A DNA stretch of 38,811 nucleotides. Source: a virus. Below, in pieces: positions 24,936-31,386 of the stretch (the stretch's first letter is position 1; each line of letters begins with the position of its first letter). Made by a program: the position numbers and the translations under genes. The stretch covers positions 1 to 38,811 of IMG/VR virus record IMGVR_UViG_3300009788_000193; one strand, 5' to 3'. The notes beneath the pieces were generated by a model. That model was not told the origin of the DNA. It saw only the letters and a program-made list of their open reading frames with translations, and ran no database searches.

Positions 24936-25177
24936 TTAGTTAGCTAATGCCTCAAACGCTTCTTGCACGCAAGTTGTGTGGTCGTGGAAATTTGACCACT
25001 CCTTTTTACACCCAGCCTGCCGAGCCATAGATTGACATTGGTCCGAAGTGGCGTCACGCTCAGCAAGTGTTTCATCTAACGCCTTTTCCAGCCGCTTGAT
25101 TTCATTTCGCAGTTCATCGACTAAACTCATATCGCTAGGTGCCATTTAAATCTCCTTTATAACAACGTCCGAGAACG
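24918..25177. repeat. AACGTCCGAGAACG direct repeat pair
   Basis: The 14-bp sequence AACGTCCGAGAACG occurs at 24918-24931 and 25164-25177, in the gaps on either side of the 69-residue gene, each followed by a G-rich GGGTTA-like tail. The element contains AACG at both ends. It could be a protein-binding site. Confidence 0.5.
24936..25145 (-). CDS. small coiled-coil protein
   Basis: A 69-residue protein. The first 35 residues form a coiled coil (LVDELRNEIKRLEKALDETLAERD), followed by a C-terminal part with two cysteines and the segment WSNFHDHTTCVQEAFEALAN. It has a strong AAAGGAG site. Function unknown. Confidence 0.6.
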   Translation of the reverse strand: MAPSDMSLVDELRNEIKRLEKALDETLAERDATSDQCQSMARQAGCKKEWSNFHDHTTCVQEAFEALAN

Positions 25178-25180
25178 GGG

Positions 25181-25348
25181 TTACGTTGCACTCACCTTTC
25201 CCGTCCCGTTGCAATCTGGGCACTTGACGAAGTGGTAGCCGTCATCGCTTGGTGATTTGGCTTCTGCCGCATCCCAAAGAGCATCGTACGTTCCGTCCCG
25301 TTGGGTCGGAATCCAGCCGGTTCCTTCGCTCGTCGGTTCAGACATCAT
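25181..25348 (-). CDS. small DnaJ-type zinc-knuckle protein
   Basis: A 55-residue protein ending with CPDCNGTGKVSAT, a CxxCxGxG knuckle as in the gene at 23595. The N-terminal part (EGTGWIPTQRDGTYDALWDAAEAK) has a phage-type polar composition. It starts at ATG 25348 or 25345, preceded by GAGGTGG and overlapping the upstream gene by 8-11 bp. The frame continues upstream to 25387, but that part is a shadow. Confidence 0.6.
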   Translation of the reverse strand: MMSEPTSEGTGWIPTQRDGTYDALWDAAEAKSPSDDGYHFVKCPDCNGTGKVSAT

Positions 25349-25778
25349 CCACCTCGATTCCCGCATGCCTGGCCACGCCGTCAACAACCTTCCGCGTCGC
25401 CACTTCGTCGATATGCTGGGCGTCGGACTTGGGTTGGGTGGCTCGCCAAGCGTTCATTGCATGATGCAAGGCGTTTTTAGCGTAGTCGTTGGTCCTTAAT
25501 AATTCGCACACTGCGTTGGCTGTGGTTAGCTCTGCAACCACCTTATCAATCTCTTTTCCGTACCTCGACTGCGTTTCCTGAACCAACAACTTCAGCCGCT
25601 TTATCTCGTCACACGCAGCCGCCATCGCAGAGTCAATCGCTCCCTCCCATTGGATTGGATGGTCAAGGAGTAGGGCCAGCCAAGGCTTACCGGCACTGTC
25701 TATTAGTTCCTTCAGTAGCGCAACCTCCACTCTCGCCTCGTCCCGCTCGCGGTGGTATCTATCTTCGCGCAGGGTCAT
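25338..25778 (-). CDS. coiled-coil protein with NAWRATQPK motif
   Basis: A 146-residue helical protein with coiled-coil segments at residues 6-30 and 55-85. The segment MNAWRATQPK near residue 110 recurs as LNAWRAIQPKE in the gene at 28939-29271, suggesting shared ancestry of a C-terminal helix. Function unknown. Confidence 0.62.
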   Translation of the reverse strand: MTLREDRYHRERDEARVEVALLKELIDSAGKPWLALLLDHPIQWEGAIDSAMAAACDEIKRLKLLVQETQSRYGKEIDKVVAELTTANAVCELLRTNDYAKNALHHAMNAWRATQPKSDAQHIDEVATRKVVDGVARHAGIEVDDV

Positions 25779-25953
25779 TGTATTTCTCCGTGATTTTCAG
25801 ACAGGACGCACAGCCACATCTTCGGAAAGGCCCGTAATCCGTGTACTCATCAATCGAAACACCGGTCATCCGCTTGACGCGACACTTCTTGATCTCAGGT
25901 GGGTCGGGGATGTCGGGTTCGTCCATCCATGGGTAGTGGATCTCGTTAGTCAC
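25759..25953 (-). CDS. small Cys/Pro-rich hypothetical protein
   Basis: A 64-residue protein beginning with GTG at 25953. A proline-rich N-terminus (PWMDEPDIPDPPE) is followed by KKCRVKRMTGVSID and a C-terminal CGCASC pair. Overlaps its neighbours by 20 and 8 bp. Unrecognised. Confidence 0.55.
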   Translation of the reverse strand: MTNEIHYPWMDEPDIPDPPEIKKCRVKRMTGVSIDEYTDYGPFRRCGCASCLKITEKYNDPARR

Positions 25954-26116
25954 TTTTGCGATCTTTCGTTTTCGTCAGCATGTGCCAACCTATATAGTAA
26001 ACCAAGAGCCCAGCGTACACCCATGTAACGGCAACGTGGATATACGATAACCCGTAGCCAACAAGTGACATTCCTAAAACGGTAATCAATCCGCCCACGT
26101 GGTCAGTATTCGCCAT
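25946..26116 (-). CDS. 56-residue two-pass membrane protein
   Basis: Read directly from the minus strand: a 56-residue protein starting MANTDHVGGLITVLGMSLVG, with hydrophobic segments at about residues 9-22 and 30-44 and a basic tail KTKDRKSD. The ATG at 26116 shares its first base with the upstream stop (TGATG). Two-helix topology with a charged tail resembles small holins; no family match is claimed. Confidence 0.62.
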   Translation of the reverse strand: MANTDHVGGLITVLGMSLVGYGLSYIHVAVTWVYAGLLVYYIGWHMLTKTKDRKSD

Positions 26117-27162
26117 CAGTCATCATCCGGTGCGTTGTGGTCGTCATGATCGGGCTGGTCCACGATGCCATCCCGCATTGACATATCAGGGCCAGCCGCC
26201 ATATCGACCCCAATTTCATAGTTCGGCATTTCCATCGGCCACTTAATCGCAGCCGCTCGTATCATTGCGTTCGCACGAGCCACTTGTTGCTCCTGCATGT
26301 GGTTATCTTTTTCGCCCAAGACGGGATTCCTATCTGCCCATCCCGTAACCGCTAAGCGAGCCGCTTCCGGCCCTTCGTCAATCTTTTCCATGCCAGCGTG
26401 CATGGCGTTACCAATCCATAAGGCTTCCGAGTCTTCCCCTACGCCTTTTCGCAGCCGTCGCTCATGTGCCCAAAAGTAAATCATCTCGCACAAATGCAGA
26501 TCGCCAAGGGACGAATAGGTAATGATATTACCCTTACCCTCATCACCTAATTCTGGATGAGAGTTATCAAGTACGCGATAGCCCGAATCGATCAGCCATT
26601 CTACGTCAGCGCCGTTCTGGACGGCATCGCATAGTGGTATGTACTGGCACTCCCGTTCCCATGCGAAGCAGGCATGAGTATTGGGTATCCAGCGGTCGCA
26701 GCGTCGGTTTTCAAGGAGGCGGCGCGACGATTCCCACAGATACCATTCCGCCTGTTCGAGTTTGGCGGAATGGATCGGGTAATTGTGGGTTGTCATTTTA
26801 GCGGGATCACCCAAGAGCCATTTCAAACAACGGTTTTCGTACACTTCGGGTACTGGAAGGCCGGTCTCCTTCGATTCCTTTTCATCTTTAACGTACATTC
26901 GGATCGTCGGGCGGGCGATTAGGCGGTATTCTATCTCATCGATGGCCACGTTCGCCGCTTGTTTGGCCAAGGTGTATAGTTCGCCTTGATAGCCAATTCG
27001 GGATCGAGTGATAAACCTGTCAACCTTCGCTACTCCTTTCCAATCGATGATTTTGCTTTCCTCGACTCGATCGATCTTGCCCTTGAATCGGCATCGGGCT
27101 TCTACGCCGTTGTTAGGGTTGATGACGGCTAGGCTGATTATTTGCTCGGTTGATGTTTCCAC
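26116..27162 (-). CDS. PD-(D/E)XK nuclease (RecB/Cas4-like), circularly permuted
   Basis: A 348-residue DNA exonuclease of the RecB/AddB/Cas4 superfamily. Landmarks appear in a rotated order: GKID (D31), IIDWK (D40, K42), Q59-x3-Y63, the three C-terminal iron-sulfur cysteines C165/C172/C178, HPEL (202-205), and only then the normally N-terminal YSSL (216-219), C225 and G251-x3-H255, with a candidate E316 near the end. Normally YSSL...C...GxxxH comes first. All catalytic and cluster residues remain. It starts with GTG in a TAGTG overlap with the SSB-like gene. Together with SSB-like and Sak4-like genes it forms a recombination set. Confidence 0.85.
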   Translation of the reverse strand: METSTEQIISLAVINPNNGVEARCRFKGKIDRVEESKIIDWKGVAKVDRFITRSRIGYQGELYTLAKQAANVAIDEIEYRLIARPTIRMYVKDEKESKETGLPVPEVYENRCLKWLLGDPAKMTTHNYPIHSAKLEQAEWYLWESSRRLLENRRCDRWIPNTHACFAWERECQYIPLCDAVQNGADVEWLIDSGYRVLDNSHPELGDEGKGNIITYSSLGDLHLCEMIYFWAHERRLRKGVGEDSEALWIGNAMHAGMEKIDEGPEAARLAVTGWADRNPVLGEKDNHMQEQQVARANAMIRAAAIKWPMEMPNYEIGVDMAAGPDMSMRDGIVDQPDHDDHNAPDDD

Positions 27163-27623
27163 TAGAAAGGTATCTCATCCCCGGTTGGTGGTTGCGGTTC
27201 GACAAACTTACTTTGCGGACGAGGGGCGGGTTTGGGGGCGTCAATGGATTGCCATTCGATCACTTCCCCGTATTTTGGATCGCCTCTGGTTTGGCGAGCT
27301 ACTTCCACGCTAACAGTTTTGCCGACCATGACCTGATGCGATCTATCGATGTCGAGATCATAAGCCTTGAATTCTTTTTTTGATATACCGCAACATTTGA
27401 CAAAATGAGCCAGCCTTTTGGCGGCACCTTCTTCTTTTAGATTCGGACCCGTGAGCCAGAACATGATTTTCTGTTTGGCTTCACCAGCCTTGAGCGAAAA
27501 CTCCACGCCGCGATTGTCGTTGTTGGGGTTTGGCCTCATTTCCCAACCGTCGATCATCACATCGTGCCAACCATCGCGCAACCAACTCCCACCCTCGCCC
27601 TCGTAATCACTAAGGCTTCGCAT
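27162..27623 (-). CDS. SSB-like single-stranded DNA-binding protein
   Basis: A 153-residue protein with a beta-rich body (DGWHDVMIDGWEMRPNPNNDNRGVEFSLKAG, then KIMFWLTGPNLKEEGAAKRLAHFVKCCG) like DUF669/OB-fold phage SSBs. Strand KTVSVEVARQ comes before a Pro-rich linker and the C-terminal tip GDEIPF, which copies the acidic-hydrophobic tail that SSBs use to recruit partner enzymes. AAAGGA precedes the start. It lies between the nuclease and the Sak4-like ATPase. Confidence 0.82.
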   Translation of the reverse strand: MRSLSDYEGEGGSWLRDGWHDVMIDGWEMRPNPNNDNRGVEFSLKAGEAKQKIMFWLTGPNLKEEGAAKRLAHFVKCCGISKKEFKAYDLDIDRSHQVMVGKTVSVEVARQTRGDPKYGEVIEWQSIDAPKPAPRPQSKFVEPQPPTGDEIPF

Positions 27624-28380
27624 TCGCGTTTCCTTTCAGGATTTTGCTGAACAGTTTAGTCCAGTCGGTTTCTTCGTACGGATCGAGTGCGCCGCTTGAG
27701 TCTTTGGCAAGGATCTCGCCGTCGTTGAATGTTTGCCATTTCCGCTCGTTGTCATCGTTCACGCCCATGTGCAATACCAGATCGAAATGCGCAGGGCATT
27801 CTGTGGCAATCTTCCCCGGCAGGTTCGGCGTGCGGTACACGTCGCCGCCATGTTTGTCTTTGCTCCATGCCGATAGACACGTCATAATGATGTTGACATT
27901 AAGCCCGGTGAACGATGCAAGTAGATGGGCGATTTTGCTGCGGAACAAACCATAATCTTCTTGTGTTAGCTGCTTCTTGTATATCCCTACTGGCTCGTCT
28001 CTTTTGTTTCCAGTGCGCTCTCTTGTCAAAGAAACGCGCTCAACATTTACAATGTGCTCTACGCACAAATCGCTAATCTTACTGAGAGAATCGACAAACA
28101 GAACTCTTGTCCCTTTGACCTTGGATTTGATTTCCGCATCCTCAATCCCATCCGGGCGAGCGAACATCCGATAAATGATTTGTATGTCGTCCCAAGTATG
28201 AAACCGCAAAACAGGGTAGTCCTTGTAGCGTAGCGGCAGCGCGCCACGATCACCGATTGCCAGTAGTGTCCGGTCCTCCGGCAGCGTCAAGGCACTGGTT
28301 GTCTTCCCGATCCCGCTATCGCCATGTAGCAGGGCGGATATAGTGGTGAGGTGTTTGTCCTTAGTGCTGGTCAGTTTCAT
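27610..28380 (-). CDS. Sak4-like RecA-fold recombination ATPase
   Basis: A 256-residue P-loop ATPase. Walker A is GDSGIGKT (residues 20-27), Walker B is VLFVD (93-97), and the core continues with strand VNIIMTCLSAW and a GxIATECPAHFD sensor-like segment. Size and order match Sak4-type phage single-strand annealing proteins, which work with SSB and an exonuclease. Here both partners are immediately downstream. It overlaps neighbours by 14 and 20 bp. Confidence 0.84.
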   Translation of the reverse strand: MKLTSTKDKHLTTISALLHGDSGIGKTTSALTLPEDRTLLAIGDRGALPLRYKDYPVLRFHTWDDIQIIYRMFARPDGIEDAEIKSKVKGTRVLFVDSLSKISDLCVEHIVNVERVSLTRERTGNKRDEPVGIYKKQLTQEDYGLFRSKIAHLLASFTGLNVNIIMTCLSAWSKDKHGGDVYRTPNLPGKIATECPAHFDLVLHMGVNDDNERKWQTFNDGEILAKDSSGALDPYEETDWTKLFSKILKGNANAKP

Positions 28381-28747
28381 CGTTTAAGTCTCTCGAACAA
28401 TATGCCAAGTAATCTAGTGGAAGCTCGAAAATTGCTTTACGCAACTTTTGTTTTTCCGCCCATAGCGCGTCTACCGACACGCCTCTGTTGCTCTGGTTTT
28501 TTAGAATATCCATTTCCCTCTGTACAACTACAAGTTGATCGGTTAGCCATTTCATCGCCCTTTCCGCAACAGACCGCAAAGACGTCAAATGGGGTCCAAT
28601 GTTTTGGTGTTTTGATTCGTGGCCTTCGAGCCACTGGACTCTATACCAATTACCCCGTCCTCTTTCGGTCATAACCACGCCCTCGTTGAATGCAACCTTG
28701 CCATCAATGAGCATGAATCGGAAGACTTTTGTTCCCTGTGCAATCAT
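28361..28747 (-). CDS. hypothetical protein
   Basis: A 128-residue protein. N-terminal strands (KVFRFMLIDGKVAFNEGVVMTERG) resemble a small barrel. Helices follow (SLRSVAERAMKWLTDQLVVVQREMDIL) and then a basic helix EKQKLRKAIFELPLDYLA. Its ATG overlaps the upstream gene as ATGA, and its 3' end overlaps Sak4 by 20 bp. Possibly a recombination accessory by position. Confidence 0.6.
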   Translation of the reverse strand: MIAQGTKVFRFMLIDGKVAFNEGVVMTERGRGNWYRVQWLEGHESKHQNIGPHLTSLRSVAERAMKWLTDQLVVVQREMDILKNQSNRGVSVDALWAEKQKLRKAIFELPLDYLAYCSRDLNDETDQH

Positions 28748-28938
28748 CGTTTAGCCTTTCGTTTTCGATCCCTATCTGCCTTGTCCTTGGCACGCACCGC
28801 TTGGTACGCTTCCTCTATCGCTATGCTGGCCTGCGTGCATTCCTTTCGCAGGTATCGGTTGCATAGTTTTTTTAGCATCCACTTTGCTTTGTCCGTGACC
28901 CAAATCCTCGTTTGTCCCTCGTGCATTCGTTTCGCCAT
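28744..28938 (-). CDS. small basic helical protein
   Basis: A 64-residue, very basic protein (ending RAKDKADRDRKRKAKR). The first half (TRIWVTDKAKWMLKKLCNRYLRKECTQASIAIEEAYQAVRAK) has a strand followed by two helices, like a ribbon-helix-helix DNA-binding domain. It could be a small regulator. The start directly follows the upstream stop. Confidence 0.6.
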   Translation of the reverse strand: MAKRMHEGQTRIWVTDKAKWMLKKLCNRYLRKECTQASIAIEEAYQAVRAKDKADRDRKRKAKR

Positions 28939-29271
28939 TCATTTACTCGCTTCCTTTGGTTGGATGGCTCGCCAGGCGTTTAATTTCCTTCGTAGCGACA
29001 ACGGAAGCGGCATAGTCAGAGTGTCTAGTTCCAAGCGCGCCGCGTTCGCCCTTTGGAGTTGCCTCCACAGTTTGACATTTTCCTCGGAACCCAGCGCGTT
29101 ATGTGTCTGCATGGACTTCACCTGCTCGCGGAGACGGGTGATTTCCCTGTTGAGCACCGCCACCTTCGCCAACCATTCTTCGCCCGTGTATTCACCTGCT
29201 CGTTGGCACAGGGCTTGTTCAATACACCCATCCATACTCGCCAGCCGTTCGCCGCTCATCGGTTCAGTCAC
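28939..29271 (-). CDS. coiled-coil protein with NAWRAIQPKE tail
   Basis: A 110-residue helical protein starting with GTG at 29271. Coiled-coil residues LAKVAVLNREITRLREQVKSM occupy the middle, and the end LRRKLNAWRAIQPKEASK matches MNAWRATQPK in the gene at 25338. Unknown function. Confidence 0.6.
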   Translation of the reverse strand: MTEPMSGERLASMDGCIEQALCQRAGEYTGEEWLAKVAVLNREITRLREQVKSMQTHNALGSEENVKLWRQLQRANAARLELDTLTMPLPLSLRRKLNAWRAIQPKEASK

Positions 29272-29273
29272 AA

Positions 29274-29390
29274 TTAACTCCCTGCGGTCACAATCGCCGC
29301 CACAAATCCTAACGCTAGCACGAAAATCGCAACCGCGTTATCTACTATGCCTGTGTCCGGCCTTCCCTGGCCACCCTTGCATCCGTACAT
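29274..29390 (-). CDS. 38-residue single-pass membrane peptide
   Basis: Beginning at ATG 29390 (AAAGGA 6 nt upstream): a Gly-rich N-terminus MYGCKGGQGRPDTGIVD followed by the membrane helix AVAIFVLALGFVAAIVTA. The frame is open further upstream to 29477 but without a start signal. The last stop is 2 bp before the next GTG. Confidence 0.55.
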   Translation of the reverse strand: MYGCKGGQGRPDTGIVDNAVAIFVLALGFVAAIVTAGS

Positions 29391-29560
29391 GATTGATCCT
29401 TTCAAGAGTGCCGGTCTCTCCCGGCTGTCACTGCTGTAGGCGGCTATTACCCCCGCCATGAATGCGTCCAATTGCAAGGCTCGCAGTCCTCCCGGACTTC
29501 AATAGTCGCCCCGGCCAGAACTCTGTCCGAAGACCAGGCGGGGCTAAGCGGGTGGCGACC
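29391..29560. other. 170-bp gap, no gene seen
   Basis: Between two small minus-strand genes. One long frame crosses the region, but it has no start signal. A small CCGGGAG-containing imperfect repeat is visible around 29415 and 29497. No convincing promoter or terminator is seen. Confidence 0.35.
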
Positions 29561-29734
29561 CTACGAGCCGCTACCGTTTCTCACGTCTTCATTCTCATCG
29601 GCTATCCGATCTTCTCTGCACGACCTACACGGCCCCTGACTGCTCACGTAGCAGCCGCAGTCCGGGCATTCGCCTTCTTCGCCGAAGTATTCCTCCACGC
29701 CTGTTACGCCTGCTGGGAGGTTGGAGCCGGGCAT
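29561..29734 (-). CDS. 57-residue zinc-ribbon protein
   Basis: A small frame read from ATG 29734, inside the 3' end of the Ala-rich gene. The product opens with MPGSNLPAGVTGVEEYFGEE and carries CPDCGC (residues 23-28) and CRSC (36-39), a compact zinc-ribbon pair, ending with ENEDVRNGSGS. The CxxC pairs and spacing argue for a real protein. Function unknown. Confidence 0.58.
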   Translation of the reverse strand: MPGSNLPAGVTGVEEYFGEEGECPDCGCYVSSQGPCRSCREDRIADENEDVRNGSGS

Positions 29735-30345
29735 TTTTCAGTTACCAATGCAAAACGCGGGTAATGTTTGCGGACAATATCAGCACATTGCCTCAACGTT
29801 TGTTTTCTCGAAGCATCAGCATCAGCAGCATCAGCAGCACAAGCAGCAGCTTCAGCAGCACAAGCAGCAGCGTCAGCAGCTTCAGCAGCAGCATCAGCAG
29901 CATGAGCGGCATAAGCATCAGCAGCAGCAGCATAAGCAGCAGTAGCAGCAGCAGCATAAGCAGCAGTAGCAGCATAAGCGGCATAAGCATCAGCAGCATG
30001 AGCGGCATAAGCATCAGCAGCATGAGTAGCAGCATCGCGGCAGTTAGCCAACGTCACGCCATCTTCGCCCCTTGCCCATTTCTCTGCCGTTTCTATCGCT
30101 GTACGTGGACGTTCTTCGCTTTTGGGAAAATGCCCCAACGCCAGCCGAGCACATTCGCACGTCGCCAACACCAATGGCTTGCGCTTGTCATCGCCCGGCG
30201 GGCCCGCTTGAATACCCACGAGCCACAGCATCCAATCGCCGCGCTCGCAACTCGCCCAAGCGGTGGCGAAATCGGGCTGTGTGTCGCACCAGTTCACAGC
30301 TCCGCTGCAAGCACTTTCGGGCAAATCCTTAGTCCAGGCTGGCAT
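29704..30345 (-). CDS. Ala-rich repeat protein ('putative immunity protein' type)
   Basis: A 213-residue protein of a type often annotated as a putative immunity protein in phages. The N-terminal 100 residues are globular: CSGAVNWC, then FATAWASCERGDWMLWLVGI, a family landmark, and CECARLALGHFP. Residues 105-180 are Ala-rich repeats (DAYAAHAADAYAAYAATAAY and similar) predicted to form one continuous helix or solenoid. ATG 30345 has AAAGGA upstream; longer upstream reading is rejected. The repeat DNA (29815-30040) is GCA/GCT-rich and prone to expansion. First gene of the leftward operon. The immunity label is by family name only. Confidence 0.7.
   Translation of the reverse strand: MPAWTKDLPESACSGAVNWCDTQPDFATAWASCERGDWMLWLVGIQAGPPGDDKRKPLVLATCECARLALGHFPKSEERPRTAIETAEKWARGEDGVTLANCRDAATHAADAYAAHAADAYAAYAATAAYAAAATAAYAAAADAYAAHAADAAAEAADAAACAAEAAACAADAADADASRKQTLRQCADIVRKHYPRFALVTEKCPAPTSQQA
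29815..30040. repeat. imperfect GC(A/T) microsatellite encoding the Ala tract
   Basis: Degenerate AGCAGCATCAGC-type tandem units of 3, 12 and 15 nt (on the plus strand) fill this stretch, all in frame with the Ala-rich gene. Variation is mainly between Ala codons and single Tyr, His, Asp or Glu codons, so protein-level selection is preserved. Confidence 0.8.
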
Positions 30346-30387
30346 TTGGCTTTCCTTTCGATTGATTCTTCCTGTCACCATGGACCA

Positions 30388-30416
30388 ACTGTACCCCACG
30401 TATCGACGGGGTGCAA
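30388..30416 (-). promoter_or_regulatory. possible leftward promoter
   Basis: On the minus strand TTGCAC (plus 30411-30416) and TACAGT (plus 30388-30393) are 17 bp apart, weakly matching -35 and -10 boxes. It would start transcription of the long leftward operon at about 30380. Match quality is low. Confidence 0.4.
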
Positions 30417-30446
30417 GCGGATTCACAATGTTTTTATGTTTTATAT

Positions 30447-30474
30447 TTGACGGCGGCGAAAGATGTGGTATATT
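30447..30474 (+). promoter_or_regulatory. rightward sigma70-type promoter
   Basis: TTGACG (30447-30452) and TATATT (30469-30474) with a 16-bp spacer; an A/T-rich stretch lies just upstream (30428-30446). It points into the rightward module. Confidence 0.7.
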
Positions 30475-30481
30475 TCGAGCA

Positions 30482-30538
30482 TGGTGACAAGTAAACATTC
30501 CATGGTTCAACCCGTTTCGGCTGGCCGTCTTGTCACCA
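30482..30538. repeat. inverted repeat TGGTGACAAG / CTTGTCACCA
   Basis: TGGTGACAAG at 30482-30491 and CTTGTCACCA at 30529-30538 form a perfect 10-bp inverted repeat just downstream of the rightward -10 box. Another TGTCACCA is at 30373-30380, near the leftward promoter. A second pair, GGCTGGCC (30519-30526) and GGCCAGCC (30547-30554), overlaps. This is an operator-like layout. Confidence 0.6.
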
Positions 30539-30567
30539 ACAATCCTGGCCAGCCTGACGGACCCCAG

Positions 30568-30597
30568 CCCCCTTCCCGTCTCCTTGCGGGAAGGGGG
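30568..30597 (+). other. strong 11-bp hairpin in the leader
   Basis: CCCCCTTCCCG (30568-30578) pairs perfectly with CGGGAAGGGGG (30587-30597) around an 8-nt loop. There is no T tract after it, so it is not a standard intrinsic terminator. It lies between promoter and first gene, where an attenuator, protein-binding site or mRNA stabiliser would sit. Confidence 0.6.
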
Positions 30598-30674
30598 TGT
30601 ATTCTGTGGAATAGCTATATGTGTTCAGGGTAACTGGCACCCATCAATGCCAGCGGCTTCGATTGGAGTACGAG

Positions 30675-31253
30675 ATGTACAAGAAAGTCAGTTTTATCGC
30701 AGAAGGCCTTACACCAACCATCATGCACAACGGACGTTTAGCCAACCCGCTGAACGAAATCGTTAAGCAGATGAAAGTGATTACGGCCAAACGCAAGAAA
30801 ACCGACCAGGACACAGAAGACTTAATGAAGTTGGAGTGGTTTGGTGGGTTATACCTGGACGACAAGGGCAGGCCTTCTTGGCCGGGTGAGTGTATCGAGG
30901 CGGGGCTGATTACCGCAGCGAAGCGGAACAACCTCGGCAAAGTATTCAAGGCTGGCATGGTGTGCGACGGCCTATGGCCAATCAAATACGAGGGGCCGAA
31001 GGACATGGAAAAGCTGTATTTGGACAGCAATTTCGTGGACTTTCGTAAGGCTCGCGTGGGTACGGCTTCTATCATGCGCACCCGTCCGATTTTTCGGGCA
31101 TGGTCGCTGGCATTCGACGTGGACTATATGCCCGAAATGCTGAACGAGTCGCAGGTGATTGCTGCGGCTAAGGATTTAGGTGTTTACGTCGGGCTGAGTG
31201 ACAATCGGCCTCGGTATGGGAAGTACGAGATTACGTCTTCTAAGGCGGCGTAG
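30675..31253 (+). CDS. conserved phage protein of unknown function
   Basis: A 192-residue protein of a type I have seen widely in siphoviruses. Landmarks are TPTIMHNGRLANPLN near the N-terminus, a middle WPGECIEAGLITAAKR segment, then MRTRPIFRAWSLAFDVDY and a C-terminal VGLSDNRPRYGKYEI. The mixed beta-helix order ending in a Gly-rich loop distantly recalls RAMP-type RNA-binding proteins, but that is a guess. ATG 30675 has GGAG upstream. It is the first gene after the rightward promoter, so it is likely early. Confidence 0.65.
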   Translation: MYKKVSFIAEGLTPTIMHNGRLANPLNEIVKQMKVITAKRKKTDQDTEDLMKLEWFGGLYLDDKGRPSWPGECIEAGLITAAKRNNLGKVFKAGMVCDGLWPIKYEGPKDMEKLYLDSNFVDFRKARVGTASIMRTRPIFRAWSLAFDVDYMPEMLNESQVIAAAKDLGVYVGLSDNRPRYGKYEITSSKAA

Positions 31254-31272
31254 CAGTTAGAGTTACACGAGT

Positions 31273-31302
31273 GCCCCGTGGTGGCGTTTGCTGCCACGGG
31301 GC
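31273..31302 (+). other. GC-rich hairpin after the first rightward gene
   Basis: GCCCCGTGG (31273-31281) pairs with CCACGGGGC (31294-31302) around a 12-nt loop. No T tract follows. It separates the coding gene from the pentamer array and may mark an RNA processing or pausing site at the array's 5' edge. Confidence 0.6.
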
Positions 31303-31386
31303 GAGAGGATTGGACGGGACTGGAGGGGAGTGGAAAGGAGCGTAGGGTATGGGAGCGGAGGGGATGGGAAAGGAAGGTAGAGGCTG

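Larger units (their letters stand above)
30346..30674. promoter_or_regulatory. divergent control region
   Basis: The 329 bp between the leftward and rightward units holds no gene. It contains a good rightward promoter, a weaker leftward one, copies of TGTCACCA, two inverted repeats and an 11-bp hairpin. This is the natural site for the early transcription switch. Confidence 0.7.

Noticed and set aside
29815-30040. Possible CRISPR array
   Set aside because: Repeats are 3-15 nt, coding and in frame; there are no unique spacers of regular length.
29721-30450. Plus-strand Ser-rich frame of 228 residues opposite the Ala-rich gene
   Set aside because: It is the antisense reading of the GC(A/T) repeats; the minus-strand frame has the family motif RGDWMLWL and a start signal.
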